Shown one piece after another: positions 15,256-22,735 of a stretch of 40,015 bases of DNA; within the stretch, counting starts at the first letter, position 1, and each line of letters opens with the position of its first letter. Location: contig JAEUQD010000517.1 of NCBI GenBank assembly GCA_016789925.1, positions 1 through 40,015 of the forward strand, given 5' to 3'. Under the pieces are notes generated by a model. That model worked only from the letters and a program-made list of their open reading frames with translations. It was not told the DNA's origin and made no database searches. The translations under genes were made by a program, and so were the position numbers. Origin of the DNA: Bryobacterales bacterium (GTDB taxonomy: Bacteria > Acidobacteriota > Terriglobia > Bryobacterales > Bryobacteraceae).

Positions 15256-16052
15256 ATCTCGCGCCCCAACAAACCGTTCTCGATCACTACGCCCAACAGG
15301 CCTCCCAATTCGGCTTGGCCGCCGAAGCCACCATGCCGGACCTGATCGTCCGCCAGAAAGAGGTCGAGGCGCTGCTCGCTTTCCTCGAACATGTCCACCC
15401 ATCGATGGTGCGTCTTCTCGAAATCGGCTGCGGCAATGGCTACCTGCTCGAACAGATCGAACGCCGCTTCGGGACCCGCTTTGCTTGCACCGGCATCGAC
15501 GCCACGCCCCAGTTTATCGAGTCGGCCCGCCGGCGCGGCCTGGCCGCGCAGTTCCACGTCGCGGACCTGCGCGCCCTCCCAATGCCCGATGCCTCCTTCG
15601 ACATCGTCCTCTCCGAGCGCGTCATCATCAACCTGCTCGACCCCGCCCAGCAGGTCGCCGCTTTCGGTGAAGTCGCCCGCGTCCTCCGTCCCGGCGGTTT
15701 GTTCACCGCCATTGAGGGCTTTAAGACCGGTCTCGAGAACCTCAACCGCGCCCGAGCCGACTTTCTCCTGCCCCCCATCCCTGAGCCCCCCGTCAACAAC
15801 TGGTTCACCGAGGAGCGCTGGCAACTTTGCCTCGCCGGCCGCTTCCGCCCCGCCCCCTCGGCCGCCACTGCCCCACTCGCCCCCACCAACTTCTTGAGCA
15901 GCCACTACTTCATGACCCGCTTCTTCCACGACGTCATTCGTCCCGCGGGCGGCAAGCTGCGTAACACCGAGATGGCCTTCTTCTTCGCCGCCGCCTTGCC
16001 CGCCGTCGGCGACTACTCCCCCCTCCGGATCAACTACCTGGAGCGTGTCTGA
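15252..16052 (+). CDS. Class I SAM-dependent methyltransferase
   Basis: 266 residues. The Methyltransf_11-type core: motif I LLEIGCGNGYLLEQI, acidic end of beta2 CTGIDATPQFIESA, then VADLRALPMPDASFDIVLS and VLRPGGLFTAIEGF. This fold transfers a methyl group from SAM to a small molecule. Within this cluster an N- or O-methylation of the sugar is the natural guess, because the aminotransferase lies just upstream. It could also act on another substrate. It is tightly coupled on both sides: its start overlaps the previous stop by 4 bases, and its TGA (16050-16052) overlaps the next ATG (16052) by one base. Confidence 0.9.
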   Translation: MNLAPQQTVLDHYAQQASQFGLAAEATMPDLIVRQKEVEALLAFLEHVHPSMVRLLEIGCGNGYLLEQIERRFGTRFACTGIDATPQFIESARRRGLAAQFHVADLRALPMPDASFDIVLSERVIINLLDPAQQVAAFGEVARVLRPGGLFTAIEGFKTGLENLNRARADFLLPPIPEPPVNNWFTEERWQLCLAGRFRPAPSAATAPLAPTNFLSSHYFMTRFFHDVIRPAGGKLRNTEMAFFFAAALPAVGDYSPLRINYLERV

Positions 16053-18721
16053 TGTCCCGTTCGCTGGCGGTCGAGAATATCCGGCTCCACCTCCGGTCTC
16101 TACTCGCCTCCGAGCCCGTTCATGCGCACACCCGGCGTTTGGAACTGGCCTACAGTCTCGCCGCCTGTCCCGCGGAGGAGATGAACACCATCTACGCCAC
16201 GGTCCTGAAGCCCAACTTCCCGGCCGCTGTGCCCACCGCCGCCGGCGCCGAGGAGTTCCTGAAAGCCTGGGTTCAGCAAACGCTCGACAGCGGGAACGGC
16301 GCCATCGCCGCCGCTCTCCTCGCCGCCATGGTGCTCTGGCCGCCGGAAGAAGCTCCCCTGCTCCAACGGCTCGACCACTGCCCGCCTTGGCTTCTTCAGG
16401 ACTACGTCGATTACCTCCTCCGCCCCCCAAAGGCGCTGCAGGATGCCCGGCATTGCTCTCGCTACGATACATTCCTCCGCCGCTTCGTTGCTTGGGCCGA
16501 CCACTTCACCGCTTCCCAACCCAGCCATCCGGCCGCCCAACTCCTCGCCCGCAGCTTCACGCTCTCACACAACTTCATCCAAAGCTATTTCCTCGAGGGC
16601 AATCTGAGAGACGTGTTTCACGGCCGCGCCCGCATCATCGAGCGTTTCCTGACATCGGCAGGCTGCAATCTCACGCATGTCTTTCCGCCTCCATCCGCCG
16701 GCCGCCGAAAAATCGGACTCCTCATACCCAACATGGTGCCGCGCACGGAAACGTTCTACGTCCTGGCCGTCATCGAGCATCTCAATCTGGCCGGCGGCGA
16801 TCTCACGATCTTCTGCCACCAGGTCACCGGCCATCCGCTGGAATCAGTCTTCCGGGAACATTCCGCCCAAATCATACCCCTGCCCTCCGGACTGGGAGAA
16901 CAAGTTCAACTGATCCGCTCGCACAACCTCGATCTACTCCTGATCGGTTCCAACATCACCGCCGTCTGCAATCCCACCATGCTGGCCTCGGCCCACCGCC
17001 TGGCCCGCGTCCAGGTCTCTCTCATGACCTCTCCGGTGACCACCGGCTTCTCCCAGGTCGACGCGCTGTTGAGCTCGGAATGGAACGAACCGGAGTCGCA
17101 GGCCGAGTCGCACTACACCGAGCGGTTGCTGAAGATCCCCGGGTCGCTGAACTGCTACGCCTATCGCTACGACTCCGCACCTGCCACGGTCGAAGTGAAT
17201 CGCCAACTCCTGCAACTGCCCGACGACGCCATTGTCTTCTTTTCCGGCGCCAACTACTACAAGATCCAATCGGAGTTGTCTTCCGCTTGGGCGTCCATTC
17301 TTGCCGCGGTGCCCAACAGCTACCTGGTGCTGATGCCGTTCAACCCCAACTGGTCGAGCCAGTACGACTCCGATCCGCTCATCCACCGCATCGAGTCGCA
17401 GTTGCGGGAGCACGGCGTCGACCCCACCCGCCTCCGCGTCGTCTCTCCCCTGCCCGAGCGCGCCGACGTGCACCGCGTCATCGCCACGGCCGACGTCTAC
17501 CTGGATTCCTACCCGTTCTCGGGCGCTTGTTCCTTGCTGGACCCCCTCACGCTTGGCATCCCGGTCGTCGCCTGGAAAGGCGACACGGCCCGCTCCCTCC
17601 ACAGCTACTCGATGCTCCGGGCGTTCTCGATCGAAGAATTCGCCGCCGGCAGCAAGGAGCAGTACATGGATATCGCAATCAGCCTGGGCCGGAGCCAGGC
17701 GCTTCGGCAGGAGCTCAAGAACCGCCTTCAGCGGCAACTGCGGCAGGAATCCCCTCTGTTCGATACTGCGGACTACGGGAAGCGCGTCTCCACCGCCCTC
17801 ACCCAACTGTTTGACGACTGCATGGCCGAGAGCATGAGCCTCCAGGAGATCGGCATCGAGTCCCTGGAAGACGAGGTTGTCTCAATGGCCCGGCAGGTTC
17901 AACACAGCCAGGGTTTCCGCGCGCTGAACGACGCCAATATCGCCAATCAACTGATTCGCCCCGTCCTCCGCGCGCAGGTCGACCGCTCGACACCGCCTCA
18001 TGTCGTGGACGTCGGCGCGTGCTACGGGCAGATCTCCCTGCCCTTTGTCGCCGAAGGCTGGTCGGCCGATCTCTTTGAGCCCGACGCCCGGACGCGCGCC
18101 CACCTCCTCACGATGCTCGCCGGCTCCTCGGCCCCGGTGCGCGTGTTTGAGAATGCGGTGGGGGCGGAGAATTCAGCCGCCATCACTTTCTACAACTCGG
18201 CCACGCCCGGCCTGTCTGGATTCAGCAAACCTGTCTATGGCCAATTAGCGAGCACCACCGCCGTGCCGTGCGTCCGCCTCGCCGATTTCCTCCCCAAACA
18301 CGACGTCCGCCGCGTCGATTTCCTCAAAGTCGACGCCGAAGGGTGGGATCTCGACGTGCTCCGCGGTCACGACTTTCAACGGCTCCCGCCCAAGCTGGTG
18401 CTGGTCGAGTATTCCACGGCCTGCGAACGCCAAACTCTACCCAGGCTTCACGAAGCAATCCGGATGATGGAGGAGCACGGCTATCGGGCCGTTGTCTTCG
18501 CCGCCTCCGACGACAGTCAGTTTCACCAGGGCATTTGGGACTTCGACGTACGCTCCATCCACTGCGGTGCGGCGCTGGCTCAGCTTGCGGACGGGTTCGG
18601 AAACATCGTATTCTACCCTTCCGGCGACAAACAGTTCCTCCTCGCTCTCTTGAACCTCCTCGAGAACTGCCGGCAGCCGGACGCCGTCCAATCCGAATGT
18701 CCTTCTTTCGCCGTGAGGTAA
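16052..18721 (+). CDS. Fused GT41 O-GlcNAc-transferase-like glycosyltransferase and FkbM methyltransferase
   Basis: 889 residues. Residues 1-215 are helical without clear TPR consensus. About 220-590 match the GT41 (OGT/SPINDLY) catalytic region: KIGLLIPNMVPRTETFYVLA, HNLDLLLIGSNI, VDALLSSEWNEPESQ, IVFFSGANYYKIQSEL, then RLRVVSPLPERADVH and ADVYLDSYPFSGACSLLDPL followed by GIPVVAW. From about 650 an FkbM methyltransferase follows: VVDVGACYGQISLPFV, DLFEPDARTRAHLL, VDFLKVDAEGWDLDVLRGHD, LVLVEYSTACE. GT41 enzymes transfer GlcNAc or other sugars to Ser/Thr of proteins, and FkbM proteins O-methylate sugars and other hydroxyls. One chain could therefore glycosylate and cap. The canonical GT41 N-terminal TPR array is missing, while the next, overlapping gene encodes a TPR protein. 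Confidence 0.88.
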   Translation: MSRSLAVENIRLHLRSLLASEPVHAHTRRLELAYSLAACPAEEMNTIYATVLKPNFPAAVPTAAGAEEFLKAWVQQTLDSGNGAIAAALLAAMVLWPPEEAPLLQRLDHCPPWLLQDYVDYLLRPPKALQDARHCSRYDTFLRRFVAWADHFTASQPSHPAAQLLARSFTLSHNFIQSYFLEGNLRDVFHGRARIIERFLTSAGCNLTHVFPPPSAGRRKIGLLIPNMVPRTETFYVLAVIEHLNLAGGDLTIFCHQVTGHPLESVFREHSAQIIPLPSGLGEQVQLIRSHNLDLLLIGSNITAVCNPTMLASAHRLARVQVSLMTSPVTTGFSQVDALLSSEWNEPESQAESHYTERLLKIPGSLNCYAYRYDSAPATVEVNRQLLQLPDDAIVFFSGANYYKIQSELSSAWASILAAVPNSYLVLMPFNPNWSSQYDSDPLIHRIESQLREHGVDPTRLRVVSPLPERADVHRVIATADVYLDSYPFSGACSLLDPLTLGIPVVAWKGDTARSLHSYSMLRAFSIEEFAAGSKEQYMDIAISLGRSQALRQELKNRLQRQLRQESPLFDTADYGKRVSTALTQLFDDCMAESMSLQEIGIESLEDEVVSMARQVQHSQGFRALNDANIANQLIRPVLRAQVDRSTPPHVVDVGACYGQISLPFVAEGWSADLFEPDARTRAHLLTMLAGSSAPVRVFENAVGAENSAAITFYNSATPGLSGFSKPVYGQLASTTAVPCVRLADFLPKHDVRRVDFLKVDAEGWDLDVLRGHDFQRLPPKLVLVEYSTACERQTLPRLHEAIRMMEEHGYRAVVFAASDDSQFHQGIWDFDVRSIHCGAALAQLADGFGNIVFYPSGDKQFLLALLNLLENCRQPDAVQSECPSFAVR

Positions 18722-19050
18722 TTGATTTCGCTCTTGACCAGGAAACCCTGAAACTGGCCCAGGAGCAGCGCGACTGGATCGCGCGCGATCCCGCCAACCC
18801 GCGGCCCTACTACCACTTGGCCCTCTTCTACCGCATGCAGTACAACCAGGACTTCGCGCTAGGGCTGTTGCTCGAAGCGGTGCGCCTCGACCCTCATTTC
18901 GCCGACGCCCACATCGCCCTCACTGAAATCTACGCCGTCCGCGCCGACTACCCGGCCGCCTGGCGTCACGCGCGCGCTGCCTCCCAAAATGGAAAGGAGG
19001 AGGGAACCGCCCTCCTCCTTCGCCATCAGATTCCGGATCCAGCCGCCTAA
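18697..19050 (+). CDS. Small TPR protein
   Basis: 117 residues from the ATG at 18697, which lies 25 bases inside the end of the preceding gene. It starts MSFFRREVIDFALDQETL and contains about two TPR units (RPYYHLALFYRMQYNQDFAL, FADAHIALTEIYAVRADYPA) typical of scaffold or substrate-docking modules. No signal peptide. Because GT41 enzymes normally carry TPRs in cis for substrate recognition, this protein may serve the preceding glycosyltransferase in trans (inference). It is the last gene of the glycan cluster. Its stop shares CTAA (19047-19050) with the convergent gene on the other strand. Confidence 0.8.
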   Translation: MSFFRREVIDFALDQETLKLAQEQRDWIARDPANPRPYYHLALFYRMQYNQDFALGLLLEAVRLDPHFADAHIALTEIYAVRADYPAAWRHARAASQNGKEEGTALLLRHQIPDPAA

Positions 19051-20474
19051 ATATCCGTCCGTACCGGAGCGGCCGGCGGCTTGGGAGCGGCCGGTGGGGC
19101 TGGTGGAATGGTGGCGCCCGCCTTCCGGACCGTAATCTGGCCTCGGCCGGTGTGTAGCGTCACGTCGGGTCCCGCGCCCACGGCGCCTTCCAGGGTCGCC
19201 CCCCGCTTGGAACCTTCATTCGTCCGTTTGAGCACAGCCCCAAACTCGTTCTCAATCTCGCCCCGCTCGGTCTCCGCCTTCAGCTTGAAGGTCGCCGCGG
19301 GCGGCAGGCTCACGTCGATGTTCCCGGAACGGGTCCGCACGTCCATCTTGCCGATCGGCGTCCGGCCGGGCCGCAACTCAAGGTCACCACGGTCCACGGT
19401 CACTTCCAGACCAGCCGTGAAGTTGCTGATTTCCACATCCTTGCTCTTGCTCCGCAGCATCACCGGACCCGTGATCCCGTCACCCGAGAATTCGCCCCGG
19501 CTGAACTGCACCGAACCGGGCACGTTCTCAGCCCGGAATTCCGTATTGGAGCTTTCAAACCGCACCGGCTTGGTGACATTCCGCAAGGAGATGTCGCCGT
19601 AGTAGTTGCCATTCACCGTTGCCTGACCTTCCACATTCTCCAGTTCCAGGTCGTTTCCGCTTCCCTTCACTTCCACGGCGCCCTTGCAGTTGACCACCCT
19701 GACGATGTCGCTCTTCCGGGTCTCCACCCGGACGTTGCCCCCGACATTGCTCAACCGGACCCCGGCGTTGTCGCTGTCAACCGCCACCGTTCCTACGACA
19801 TCCGAAACATCGATGTCTCCATACCGCCCCCGCGTCTCGATGGAGGCGCCCTTGGGCACTGTAATCTCCAGGTCGCTCGCCATCTTGGACTCGCTGGAAG
19901 CGCGATCCTGATTCGTCCGGATCACCAGCGATTCGCCCTGCTTGACCACTTCCAGCTTGATGCTTCCGTTGACCTTGTCGGCGTCCTGCTGCGAGAACGC
20001 GCGCACCGTGTTGCGCCCGCTGACCGTTACCGTCTCGCTGTCATTCCCTACGATTCGGGCGTGGCCCCGCAAATTCTCGACCAGTATCCGCGGCGTCTTG
20101 CCGGCGGGTACCGACTGCTGCGCCAACGGATAATCGAATGTCTCTCCCAGGATCTCGAGTCCACGCATCCGGATCCGCGCGTCCGGCCACCGCTCCTTGA
20201 TGTGGAAGCCAAAGAACACCGACGACCCCAGCAGGCACAGGAACACAATGAACATCCATTCGCCACCCGAAACCCCTGCCGGCGGCACCGCGCCGCCGCG
20301 CACGTGGGCCACGGTGACCTCCACCAGCCGGATCACACCCCAGATCACCAACAACCAGGGCCAGTATTCGCCAATCATCCGCAGCACCGGCAAATCCGGA
20401 CGCAGGTTGTGTACGAGAAAAGCCGCACCGATCAGAATCAGAATGATCGGGCCGATAATCGATCCGCGTCTCAT
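19047..20474 (-). CDS. Membrane-anchored DUF4097-like beta-repeat protein with LiaI/LiaF-like N terminus
   Basis: 475 residues. The N terminus has three hydrophobic helices (IIGPIILILIGAAFLVHNL, YWPWLLVIWGVIRLVEVTV, EWMFIVFLCLLGSSVFFGF), the first two in the DUF5668/LiaI-LiaF arrangement with the YWPWLL signature. Residues 110-450 form a long right-handed beta-repeat of the DUF4097 'putative adhesin' type, with short periodic strands (TRGRYGDIDVSDVVGTVAVD, GNYYGDISLRNVTKPVRF, VRTRSGNIDVSLPP). The C terminus is Pro/Ala-rich (PPAPPAAPKPPAAP). LiaF-type proteins control envelope-stress signalling. It is the last gene of an ECF-sigma operon and overlaps the gene before it by 4 bases. A sensor or scaffold at the membrane is plausible. 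Confidence 0.85.
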   Translation of the reverse strand: MRRGSIIGPIILILIGAAFLVHNLRPDLPVLRMIGEYWPWLLVIWGVIRLVEVTVAHVRGGAVPPAGVSGGEWMFIVFLCLLGSSVFFGFHIKERWPDARIRMRGLEILGETFDYPLAQQSVPAGKTPRILVENLRGHARIVGNDSETVTVSGRNTVRAFSQQDADKVNGSIKLEVVKQGESLVIRTNQDRASSESKMASDLEITVPKGASIETRGRYGDIDVSDVVGTVAVDSDNAGVRLSNVGGNVRVETRKSDIVRVVNCKGAVEVKGSGNDLELENVEGQATVNGNYYGDISLRNVTKPVRFESSNTEFRAENVPGSVQFSRGEFSGDGITGPVMLRSKSKDVEISNFTAGLEVTVDRGDLELRPGRTPIGKMDVRTRSGNIDVSLPPAATFKLKAETERGEIENEFGAVLKRTNEGSKRGATLEGAVGAGPDVTLHTGRGQITVRKAGATIPPAPPAAPKPPAAPVRTDI

Positions 20475-20680
20475 CGGAAATCACCTCCCGCCGGGGGATA
20501 GGTAGTGGGGCGGGAGAAGACCCGCTCCAACAAAGTCATAACCCCCAGCACAACCAGCAGCACCGGCCACGTCCGCCAGAAGCTAAACGAACCGGCGTGG
20601 TCGACCAGCATCAGCAGGCCCAGCGTGATCAGCAGAATGGGACCGCGGATCGCGCGCACATAGCTATTGGTTATGTTCAT
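20471..20680 (-). CDS. Small LiaI/LiaF-like (DUF5668) membrane protein
   Basis: 69 residues from the ATG at 20680-20678, preceded by GGAGGTG, which makes it preferable to an upstream in-frame ATG. Two membrane helices are visible (AIRGPILLITLGLLMLVDH and TWPVLLVVLGVMTLLERVF), with the W-P-x-L-L motif of DUF5668, also at the N terminus of the next gene. It overlaps the preceding gene by 17 bases and the following one by ATGA, so the order is fixed and translation coupled. It may pair with the longer LiaF-like protein in the membrane. Confidence 0.8.
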   Translation of the reverse strand: MNITNSYVRAIRGPILLITLGLLMLVDHAGSFSFWRTWPVLLVVLGVMTLLERVFSRPTTYPPAGGDFR

Positions 20681-21311
20681 GAGACACCTCCGGCGCCGCG
20701 GGCACACTGGGAGAACTGGTCAGGCGCACATAGAGCATGTACAACCCCAGTCCGATCAAACCAACGGGCCAGTAGCGCAGCACTTGAGAGATTCGCAGCA
20801 GGTCCAGGTTGTTCAGAAGGAAGATAATTCCGATTCCGATCAACGCCGCCGGACCCGCCAGATTTCCGTGCCTGAGCGGCAAAACACTCGAAAATTCATC
20901 CACTTGCAGGCCTAGTTGACGCTTCCTGGCGGTGTGGTACGCCTCAAACGCCATATAGGGCACCCACACGGCGAGCATCAGCCCCAACAGAGGCTCCAGG
21001 CTGTCGCCGCCATGGCCCGACATGCTCACCAGGCTGAGCAATAACCCAAAGATGAAGACGTGAATCAACCCCTTCACATACTGCGCGTTGTAGATGGCGC
21101 CCACCCCGGGAATCAACCCCAGCAGGAACGCCAGCCCGGGCGAGACACCCGAATCGGCGCGGGCGGCGGACGTGTACACCGGAGGCGCGGTGACCGTCGC
21201 CGCACTCGCGGCCGGCAAACACACGCCACAAAGAATCGTCCCCGGTAGTGCCTTCTCTTCCTCGCTCAATGCTTTTCCGCAATTCCGGCAAAACAAGGCT
21301 GGACTTGTCAT
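20664..21311 (-). CDS. Zinc-ribbon membrane protein with DUF5668-like C terminus
   Basis: 215 residues. It begins MTSPALFCRNCGKALSEEEK, a zinc ribbon (CRNC ... LCGVC, four cysteines), then an Ala/Thr linker and a hydrophobic block with a TM2-like core (GVSPGLAFLLGLIPGVGAIY, NAQYVKGLIHVFIFGLLLSL). A DUF5668-like pair follows at about 155-195 (AALIGIGIIFLLNNLDLL, YWPVGLIGLGLYMLYVRL). The soluble zinc ribbon is expected in the cytoplasm. It overlaps the anti-sigma gene by 4 bases at 21308-21311. This combination is common next to zf-HC2 anti-sigma factors in Acidobacteriota, but its biochemical role is not known to me. Confidence 0.82.
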   Translation of the reverse strand: MTSPALFCRNCGKALSEEEKALPGTILCGVCLPAASAATVTAPPVYTSAARADSGVSPGLAFLLGLIPGVGAIYNAQYVKGLIHVFIFGLLLSLVSMSGHGGDSLEPLLGLMLAVWVPYMAFEAYHTARKRQLGLQVDEFSSVLPLRHGNLAGPAALIGIGIIFLLNNLDLLRISQVLRYWPVGLIGLGLYMLYVRLTSSPSVPAAPEVSHEHNQ

Positions 21312-21946
21312 GGCTTTTCTCTCCTCTGCTCCCCGCCCTCAGCCCCTGAAGGCGATTTCGGTTCAATCGTCTGCTGTGACCGGCGGTCTTCTTCTTCTTG
21401 GGCCGACCATTCGGCCAGCGTGTTTTGAATCTGATAAACCACCCGAAGGTTTTCGTAATTCTTGACCATGCGCTCCCAAAGGCGGTGCGCCTTATTGTCG
21501 AGCGACATCCAGATCTTGGCGGGATCCAGATCGGCCGGCGTGAACGTCCGCTCGGAGATCCCCGCAAAACGCCCGATCATGGAAAACGAAAGAATCGTCA
21601 TTGCCATGCCCATGGCAAAACGCGGCTGCAACACTGGCTGGAACAGCAAGTGGATCCGCTCGGCCACCCGGCCCAACCATCCGCGAGACACGACAGCCCG
21701 CTCCCGGACCGGCTTCGCCTCGGAATGATGTGTTTCAAACAGAATCCGCGTCACCAGTTCCGGCGGAGGCTCCACCAGCGGGACCCGTTCCAGGAACTTG
21801 GCAAGAACCCGAGCCTCGTCGACCAGTTCCCGGCAGGCAGCGCAACCCGCAAGATGCGCATCCACCTGCACACGCTCGCCGGCCGGCAGCACTCCGTCCA
21901 CCAGGTCGCAAAGCAACGGTTCGATTTGTGCGCAAGTGAGTTTCAT
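21308..21946 (-). CDS. zf-HC2 anti-sigma factor
   Basis: 212 residues. The N-terminal anti-sigma zinc motif His31-x3-Cys35-x2-Cys38 (DAHLAGCAACRELVDEA) follows the typical opening CAQIEPLLCDLVDGVL. A membrane segment at about 108-130 (RFAMGMAMTILSFSMIGRFA) places the C-terminal 80 residues outside the cytoplasm. That part is charged (LWERMVKNYENLRVVYQIQN, then Glu-rich). By family, the cytoplasmic domain holds the cognate sigma factor inactive until an envelope signal releases it. It overlaps the sigma gene by ATGA (21943-21946) and the next gene likewise, giving a tightly stoichiometric operon. Confidence 0.9.
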   Translation of the reverse strand: MKLTCAQIEPLLCDLVDGVLPAGERVQVDAHLAGCAACRELVDEARVLAKFLERVPLVEPPPELVTRILFETHHSEAKPVRERAVVSRGWLGRVAERIHLLFQPVLQPRFAMGMAMTILSFSMIGRFAGISERTFTPADLDPAKIWMSLDNKAHRLWERMVKNYENLRVVYQIQNTLAEWSAQEEEDRRSQQTIEPKSPSGAEGGEQRREKP

Positions 21947-22593
21947 ACAACCACCTTCCAGCGGCGCAACACCTTCGCCAGTTCGGCCCGGCCGCGATTC
22001 AGGCGCGACTTCACAGTGCCCTCCGGCACCTTCAACACGTCCGCAATCTCGCGATACTCCAGTTCCTCCAAATCCCGCAACACGACGGTCTCGCGCAGTT
22101 CCGGCGACAACCGCTGCAAGGCCGATTGCAGGATCTCGCTGGCTTCCCGCCCTTCCACCCGGCCGTCGGTTCGGGTCGTTTGCGTGGCGCGCTCTTCCAG
22201 CACCGGCAACTGGTCTTCCAGCGAATCGGTGATCCGCTGCTTCTTGTTCCGGCGATAGTTGTCGATCAACAGATTCCGCGTCAGCCGCGTGAGCCAGACC
22301 GCAAACGATCCCTCACCGGCCCGAAATGACTTCAAAGTCTGGAAGATGCGCAGAAACACTTCCTGGGTGATGTCCTGCGCCTCGCTGTCAGCACCGGTGA
22401 ATCGATAACAGATGCTGTACACGCGGCGCGTGTGGGTTTTCACCAGTTCTTCCCAGGCCGTGTCGTCACCGCCCAGGCAGCGTTCTACCAGTTTTGCGTC
22501 GGCGTCCAAATATTTTTCCAAACTGATGGCGGAAACCGGCCACGCCGCCGGAGCGTTCAGAGTCACCGAAAATGGGAGCGTGGCTGCCGCCAT
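21943..22593 (-). CDS. ECF RNA polymerase sigma factor (RpoE-like)
   Basis: 216 residues from the ATG at 22593-22591, which has GGAGG seven bases upstream; a TTG at 22611 would be poorer. Region 2 is at about 35-105 (KLVERCLGGDDTAWEELVKT, DITQEVFLRIFQTLKSF, FAVWLTRLTRNLLIDNYRR) and region 4 at about 155-205 (LSPELRETVVLRDLEELEYR, VPEGTVKSRLNRGRAELAKV). The region 3 domain is missing, as expected for group 4 sigma factors. It directs RNA polymerase to stress promoters and probably to its own operon, whose next gene is the anti-sigma factor. The 142-base gap upstream, shared with the divergent flippase gene, should hold its promoter. Confidence 0.93.
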   Translation of the reverse strand: MAAATLPFSVTLNAPAAWPVSAISLEKYLDADAKLVERCLGGDDTAWEELVKTHTRRVYSICYRFTGADSEAQDITQEVFLRIFQTLKSFRAGEGSFAVWLTRLTRNLLIDNYRRNKKQRITDSLEDQLPVLEERATQTTRTDGRVEGREASEILQSALQRLSPELRETVVLRDLEELEYREIADVLKVPEGTVKSRLNRGRAELAKVLRRWKVVV

Positions 22594-22735
22594 ACAAATC
22601 CTCCACTGCAACAGGAAGGAAGCGTTCTTTGAAATCCGCCTTCCAGTTACAAGAACGAGGACTTATCATGAGAAGTTCACCAAGATTGCAGCACTTGGGT
22701 GGCGTAGATCCACATTGTAGCCTTGCAGGTCCAAA

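Noticed and set aside
16045-17814. 589-residue plus-strand frame overlapping the GT41/FkbM gene
   Set aside because: Arg/Pro/His-rich out-of-frame reading of the fusion gene, whose own frame has clear conserved motifs.
22654-22678. GAACTT-N14-TCGTT as an ECF promoter for the sigma operon
   Set aside because: The -35 part resembles sigma-E sites, but the spacer is two bases short and the -10 is poor; too weak without an alignment of related promoters.
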